Positions 14,838-19,813 of a DNA stretch of 19,813 nt are shown here, one piece after another. Source of the DNA: DATLLN01 sp963809205 (lineage in GTDB: Bacteria > Actinomycetota > Thermoleophilia > Gaiellales > JAICJC01). The translations under genes were made by a program, and so were the position numbers. Where the stretch lies: positions 1 through 19,813 of the forward strand of contig CAWEIS010000019.1 in NCBI GenBank assembly GCA_963809205.1, given 5' to 3'. A model generated the notes under the pieces. That model was given only the letters and a program-made list of their open reading frames with translations. It was not told the DNA's origin and did not search any database. The first letter of the stretch is position 1, and each line of letters starts with the position of its first letter.

Positions 14838-14974
14838 GTTCGGCCGATCAGGACGCGCGCTTGAGGGGATCTTTTTGCCACCGATTCGGGGGTGACGGTT
14901 CACCCTTTCGTTGTTGCCGAAGTTGCCGATGACAGAGACGGGGTTGTTGTTCTCAAAGGGGGGGATCTCTGTCT
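14838..14974. other. Atypical junction segment before the polysaccharide locus
   Basis: This ~137-bp stretch is lower in GC than its surroundings and contains GTTGTT runs, a GGGGG run (14889-14893) and a run of seven G (14958-14964). It separates a 5'-truncated ORF from the indel-rich glycan genes. I see no promoter I would defend. Confidence 0.4.
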
Positions 14975-17591
14975 GTGTCGTCGGACCGGCGACGCCGGCG
15001 CCTGGCGAGCTGGGACGTCCGCGTCTCCGCTCGGCCTAAGCGTCTGCCTGGCGCGATCGTCGAAACCGCTGGCGCTCACCGTCCCGCTATCGACGGGAAG
15101 TTCCTGTCGGTAGGCGGCCGCCGCCTGCACGTGTGCGGCGTCACCTACGGCACGTTCGCGCCGGATCACCACGGGCGGCGGTTCCCGCCGCCGGACGTTG
15201 TCGAATCGGACTTCGCGGCGATGGCGGCTGTGGGCATCAACGCAGTGCGCACCTACACCGAGCCGCCCCGCTGGCTGCTCGACAGCGCGCTGCGGCACGG
15301 GCTGTGGGTGATGGTCGGGCTGCCGTGGGAGCAGCACGTCGCATTCCTGCACGAGCGCGGCCGCCGCCGCGCGATCGACGACGCGGGTGCGCGAGCTGAC
15401 CGCCGGCTGCGCTGGCCATCCGGCCCTGCTGTGCTACGCGGTTGGCAACGAGATACCGTCGCCGATCGTACGCTGGCACGGCCGCGCTAACGTCGAGCGG
15501 TTCCTGGAGCGTCTCTGCGATGCGGTGAGGGCCGAGGACGCCGGTGCACTCGTCACCTACGTCAACTACCCCAGCACCGAGTACCTGCGGCTGCCGTTCG
15601 TCGACCTCGTCTCGTTCAACCTCTACCTGGACGACCCTGGCAGCGTCCGCCGCTACCTCGCCCGGCTCCAGAACCTTGCCGGCGAGAAGCCGCTGTTGCT
15701 TGCCGAGATGGGCATCGACAGCTCGCGCCAAGGCGTCGAGCGACCAGGCCGCGGCGGTCGCATCGCAGATCGACTCGGCGTTCGCCGCCGGCTGCGCCGG
15801 CACGTTCGTGTTCGCCTGGACAGACGAGTGGCATCGCGGCGAGGACGAGGTGCTCGACTGGGACTTCGGCCTCACCGACCGCGCGGCGGCGGCCGAAGCC
15901 GGCGCTGGCCGATGTGCGCGACGCCTACGCACGGGCGGGCACGGCCGCAGACGACGCTGCCGTCCGTCTCGGTGATCGTCTGCACCTACAACGGCGCCGC
16001 GACGCTGGACGCGTGCCTGCGACGGGCTGTCGAGACCTCGACTACCCCGAATACGAGGTGATCGTGGTCGACGACGGCTCGACCGACGCGAGCGCCGAGA
16101 TCGCTCTGCGCCACGACGTGCGCCTGATCCGCACCGACAATCGCGGCCTCAGTGCCGCGCGCAACAGCGGCCTCGCGGCCGCCGTCGGCGAGATCGTCGC
16201 CTACCTCGACGACGACGCCTGGCCCGACCCCGACTGGCTCGGCTACCTGGCGCCGTGCTTCGCGAGCAGCGACCACGCGGCGTCGGCGGCCCGAACCTGC
16301 CGCCGCCCGGCGAGGGCGCGATCGCCGCCTGCGTCGCGAACGCGCCCGGGCGGCCCGTGCACGTGCTGCTGTCCGACATGGAGGCCGAGCACATCCCCGG
16401 CTGCAACATGGCCTTCCGCCGGGCCGACCTGCTGGCGGTCGGCGGCTTCGACCCGCAGTTCCGGGTCGCCGGCGACGACGTCGACGTCTGCTGGCGGCTG
16501 CAGGAGCGGGGCTGGACGCTCGGCTTCCACCCGGCGGCGCTCGTCTGGCATCACCGCCGCAGCAGCGTCGCGCCGCTACTGGCGCCAGCAGCGCGGCTAC
16601 GGCAAGGCCGAGGCGCTGCTCGAGCGCAAGTGGCCGGAGCGCTACAACCGCCGCGGCCACGTCGCCTGGGCGGGCCGCATCTACGACCGCGCCAGCGCCG
16701 CCGGGTGCGGCCGGCGCGCATCTACCACGGCACGTGGGGCACCGGCGCTTTCCAGCCGGGGATCGCAGCCGGAGCGCGTGCTCGCCGCGCTGGCGCGGAC
16801 ACCGGAGTGGTACATCGTGATTGCGGCGTGCTTGCTGCGACGTGCTGGCTGCGACGTGGCGCGGGCCGGTCATCTTCGCCTCGCTGCTGGCCGTCGGCGT
16901 CGGCGTGTCCGGTGCCACGCGGCGATCGCCGGCTGCCCGAGCCGACCTCGGCCGCCACGGCCACGGCATGCGCGGCAGCGGTGCTGCGAGCGCTGGTCGC
17001 CTGCCTGCACCTGGCGCGCCGGCGGCGCGGCTGGCCGGGCGGCGTCGCAGGGGCTGGCGCCCTGGCGGCGGAGCTGCCGCCGCGGCTGCCGCTGCCGCGA
17101 CGCCGCTACGTCACGCGCTGGCACGAGCGCTGGCAGCCCGCCGGGCAGCGAGTCGGGCGGATCGAGGCGGCCGCGCGTCACGGCGGCGCTCGCGTCGTCC
17201 GCGGCGGGCCCTGCGACCGCTGGGACCTTGAGATCTCGGGCGGCGCCGCCGGCGGCGTGCGCATGCGCGCGGCGGTCGAGGAGCACGGCCGCGGGCGCCA
17301 GCTCGTGCGCTGCGAATCTGGCCAGCGCTGCCGGCGCTGGTCGTGCGCATCGCGATCGGCCTCGGCGGTGCTGCGGCTGCGCGGCCGAGCTCGCCGCGCA
17401 TCGCAGCGCTGGCCGTCGCCGGCGTGCTGGTCGCGCTGCTCGGCGTCGCCGCGTGGGAGTGCGCGATCGGCGACGGCAGGTCGCGCTGGCCGCGCTCGTG
17501 ACGGGCCGAGACGGTCGCGCGCCGGGTCGCGTGCCAGCCTCCGCGCGCTGCGCGGACTGCGCCGCTCGACGCATCGGCGGAGGTCGCATGA
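14975..17591 (+). pseudogene. Glycoside hydrolase / GT2 glycosyltransferase fusion, frames broken by indels
   Basis: Joined across about 15 frame changes, this encodes one protein of about 870 residues. The first third is a TIM-barrel glycosidase-like domain: GKFLSVGGRRLHVCGVTYGTF, WLLDSALRHGLWVMVGLPW, acid/base Glu in YAVGNEIP (GAG 15450) and nucleophile Glu in LLAEMGIDS (GAG 15705). Next comes a GT2 domain: SVIVCTYNGAATLDACL, VIVVDDGSTDAS, AYLDDDAWPDPDW, GGPNLPPPGEG, GDDVDVCWRLQERGW and YWRQQRGYGKAEALLERKWP. The C-terminal part has hydrophobic segments near 16800-16910 and 17340-17460. The likely substrate is a nucleotide sugar at the inner membrane. Reading ends at TGA 17589-17591, overlapping the next ATG (ATGA). 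Whether this is a dead gene or faulty sequence is unclear; motifs are intact and no in-frame stop substitutions are needed. Confidence 0.8.
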
Positions 17592-19713
17592 GGCTGCGCC
17601 GCGAGCGCGACAGCCGGAGCCCGTTGGCGTTCTTCGTGGACTTCCGGCGCATCGTCCCGTACCTGCGGCCGCACCAGCGGCTGGCCGCGGGCATCGCTCG
17701 TGCTGGTCGGCTTCGGCGCGGTGATGGCGCTGCTGGCGCCGTGGCCGCTGGCGATCCTGATCGACACGGTGCTCGGCGACAAGCCGCTGCCGTCGCTGCT
17801 GCGCGGCTGGACGGCCTCGGCACGCTACGAGCTGCTCGCGGTCGCCGTCGTCGCCGGGCTGTTGATCACCGGCCTCGAGCACGGCCTCGCGGTCGTGCGA
17901 CAACTACGTCAACACGAAGCTCGACCAGGAGATGGTGCTCGACCTGCGCAGCGACATGTTCGCGCACGCCCAGCGGCTGTCGATGGCCTACCACGACAGC
18001 AAGCGGACCGGGAAGCTGATGTTCCAGATCAACAACCAGGCGGCGGCCGTCGGCGGCATCACCGTGGCGGTCCCGCCGCTGCTGCAGAGCGTGCTGACGC
18101 TCGTCGGCATGTTCCGTGATCGTGTTCCGGATCGCAGCCGACTGCTGGCGCTGCTGTCGCTGACGGTCGTGCCGTTCATCTACATGTCGGCCGGCTACTA
18201 CGCCAAACGGATCGAGCCGCGCGTCACAGGTGCGCGAGCTGGAGGGCAGTCGCTGACGATCGTCCACGAGGCGATGGCGATGATGCGGGTGATCGTCGCG
18301 TTCGGTCGCGAGCGCCACGAGTGGCGGCGCTTCCGCGCGCAGGGCGAGCAGGCGGTCGGCGCGCGCGTCGACCTGACCGTCCGCCAGACGGTGTTCTCGC
18401 TGGCCGTGACGATGATGACCGCGGTCGGCACTGCGCTGGTGCTCGGCGTCGGCGCCTATGCGGTGCTGCAGGCGACATCAGCCTCGGCGAGCTGCTGGTG
18501 GTCATGGGCTACATCGCGCCGATCTACAAGCCGCTGGAGCAGATCAGCAACACCTTCAGCGGCTTGCAGCAGCGTTCATCACCCTGCGCGGCGCGTTCGA
18601 GCTGCTCGACACCGATCCGGACATCGACGAGCGGCCGGACGCGCGTCGCGCTCGACCGCGCGCCGCGGCCACGTCGCTTCGAGCGCGTCAGCTTCGGCTA
18701 CGCGGCGCGCCGCGGCACGCTCGCGACGTCTCGTTCGACGTCCGGCCGGGCCGCGGGTCGCGATCGTCGGGCCGACCGGGGCCGGCAAGAGCACGCTGCT
18801 GAGCCTGATGCCGCGCTTCTACGACCCGCAGCGCGGCCGCGTGCTGATCGACGGCCACGACGTCCGCGACCTGCAGCTCGAGTCGCTGCGCGCGCAGGTC
18901 AGCATCGTGCTGCAGGAGCCGTTGCTGTTCTCCGGCACGATCGGCGAGAACATCCGCTACGGCGAGCTCGAGGCCGAGCGACGAGCGAGATGCGTCGACG
19001 CCGCCGAAGGCCGCCAACGCGCACGAGTTCATCACCGCGCTGCCGGACGGCTACGACACGATGCTCGGCGAGCGCGGCGCGCGGCTGTCGGGCGGCGAGC
19101 GCCAGCGCATTTCGATCGCCCGCGCGTTCCTGCAAGGACGCGCCGATCCTGATCCTCGACGAGCCGACGTCGCGATCGACTCGCGGCACCGAGGCGGTGA
19201 TCCTCGACGCGCTGGAGCGGCTGATGGGGGGCCGCACGACCTTCATCGTCGCCCATCGGCTCTCGACGATCCGGCGCCGACCTGATCCTCGTGGTGGACG
19301 AGGGGCGCGTCGTCGAGCACGGCACCCACGACGAGCTGCTCGCGCAGGGCGGGCTCTACGCGCAGCTGCAGGACGTGCAGAACGGCGCCAGGCGCGGCCG
19401 GGCCAGCGCCGCCGTCTCAGCGGACGGACTGCCTCAGCGACGAACTGCCATCGTGGAGAGCCGCTGCGACGGCCATCAACAACGGGCCCGGCGCTGGCCG
19501 AGATGGCGCGCGCGATGAGCAGCGGCGCCGGGGACGGCGACGAGGCCTGGCAGCTGGCCTGGGCTGTATGGCCGCGCCGCAGGAGGGCTCTCCTGACCAG
19601 CTCCGGCGAGCTGGCCGCCTCGAAACGGCAACGCCGGCGCCGCGTCGCGCATGGACAACGCGCCTGCTCGATGACCTCGGACTGTCACCCAACTGGAGAG
19701 GGATGCCGCATGA
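17588..19713 (+). pseudogene. MsbA-type ABC exporter (fused permease-ATPase), frames broken by indels
   Basis: Pieces in three frames form one half-transporter. The permease part comprises LLAPWPLAILIDTVLGDKPLP, NYVNTKLDQEMVLDLRSD, AQRLSMAYHDSKRTGKL, GITVAVPPLLQSVLTLVGMF, HEAMAMMRVIVAFGRERHEW and GELLVVMGYIAPIYKPLEQI. The ATPase part has Walker A GPTGAGKST (about 18770), Q-loop SIVLQEPLLFSGTIGENI, signature LSGGERQ (19085-19105), Walker B ILILDEPTS (19146) and H-loop AHRLS (His at 19254). It would pump a lipid-linked or glycan substrate across the membrane as a dimer. ATG 17588 overlaps the preceding stop as ATGA. After QLQDVQ (about 19380) an extra ~110 codons continue, including LAEMARAMSSG and RLLDDLGLSPNW, probably to TGA 19711-19713. 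At least 17 single-base indels are needed, with all catalytic motifs preserved. Confidence 0.82.
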
Positions 19714-19813
19714 GGCTAATCGTGGTGCTGGGAATGATGGCGAAAATGCCCGGTGCCGGGCGTCGTCTGCAGATGCTGCACTACCTGGTGGGGCTGCGCG
19801 AGCTCGGCTTCGA
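19710..19813 (+). CDS. Probable glycosyltransferase, N-terminal fragment (runs off the window)
   Basis: Only 34 codons are visible. MRLIVVLGMMAKMP followed by HYLVGLRELGF resembles the first strand and helix of a GT-B glycosyltransferase that, from memory, commonly follows this exporter type. Between them the +1 frame gives VPGVV and then CAG ATG, so the expected VPGVVWQ block seems hidden by a one-base insertion near 19752 and a one-base loss near 19770. The ATG overlaps the presumed exporter stop (ATGA). It would be the third gene of the same glycan operon. Confidence 0.5.
   Translation, partial: MRLIVVLGMMAKMPGAGRRLQMLHYLVGLRELGF

Noticed and set aside
15237..15932. Minus-strand ORFs within the glycan locus
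   Set aside because: They are Arg/Ala/Ser-rich shadows; all recognisable motifs are on the plus strand.
14975..19713. Programmed ribosomal frameshifting as the reason for the many frames
   Set aside because: There are far too many sites, in both directions, without slippery heptamers or consistent context. Programmed shifts occur once or twice per gene.
1..19813. CRISPR arrays, tRNA or rRNA genes, insertion sequences
   Set aside because: No regularly spaced direct repeats, cloverleaf-like segments, rRNA-like stretches or transposase motifs were seen on either strand.

Overview
The window is very GC-rich, has high G/C at third codon positions, uses GTG starts freely and shows several leaderless-looking starts. 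It carries an ANTAR response regulator, a DUF2254 membrane protein, a DUF892 ferritin-like protein and a small CxC-type protein of a kind I associate with Thermoleophilia. Together these suggest a high-GC actinomycetote, perhaps Solirubrobacterales or Gaiellales. That placement is inference; there is no rRNA or other marker here.

Left part (1-8.1 kb), catabolism of amino acids and cyclic amides. A minus-strand tdh-kbl operon converts threonine to glycine and acetyl-CoA. Diverging from it is a plus-strand run: a PIN-domain protein, an NTF2/SnoaL-like protein, and a translationally coupled hydantoinase/oxoprolinase pair (hyuA-hyuB). Convergent with hyuB is a polysaccharide-deacetylase-fold hydrolase of the PuuE/cyclic-imidase type. 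Between the two lies the last ~26 codons of a lost short-chain dehydrogenase, a deletion scar. A decayed GNAT acetyltransferase follows.

Middle part (8.1-14.6 kb), stress and housekeeping genes: DUF892 protein, ANTAR regulator, small Cys protein, acyl desaturase, DUF2254 protein, an Asp-box repeat protein with a probable 3' frameshift, an Hsp15-like S4 protein and an isochorismatase-family hydrolase. Almost all are intact.

Right part (14.6-19.8 kb). After a truncated, unidentified ORF and an odd ~130-bp junction comes a polysaccharide locus: a glycoside hydrolase/GT2 glycosyltransferase fusion with membrane segments, an MsbA-type ABC exporter, and the start of a probable second glycosyltransferase. 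The order suggests synthesis, trimming and export of a glycan or glycoconjugate. Every gene in this tract is broken by single-base insertions and deletions (30 or more in 4.8 kb), yet all the family motifs survive when frames are joined. The sequence is therefore either unpolished or very recently decayed. The fused enzyme plus exporter is the most interesting system here; the indel pattern is the most unusual sequence-level signal.
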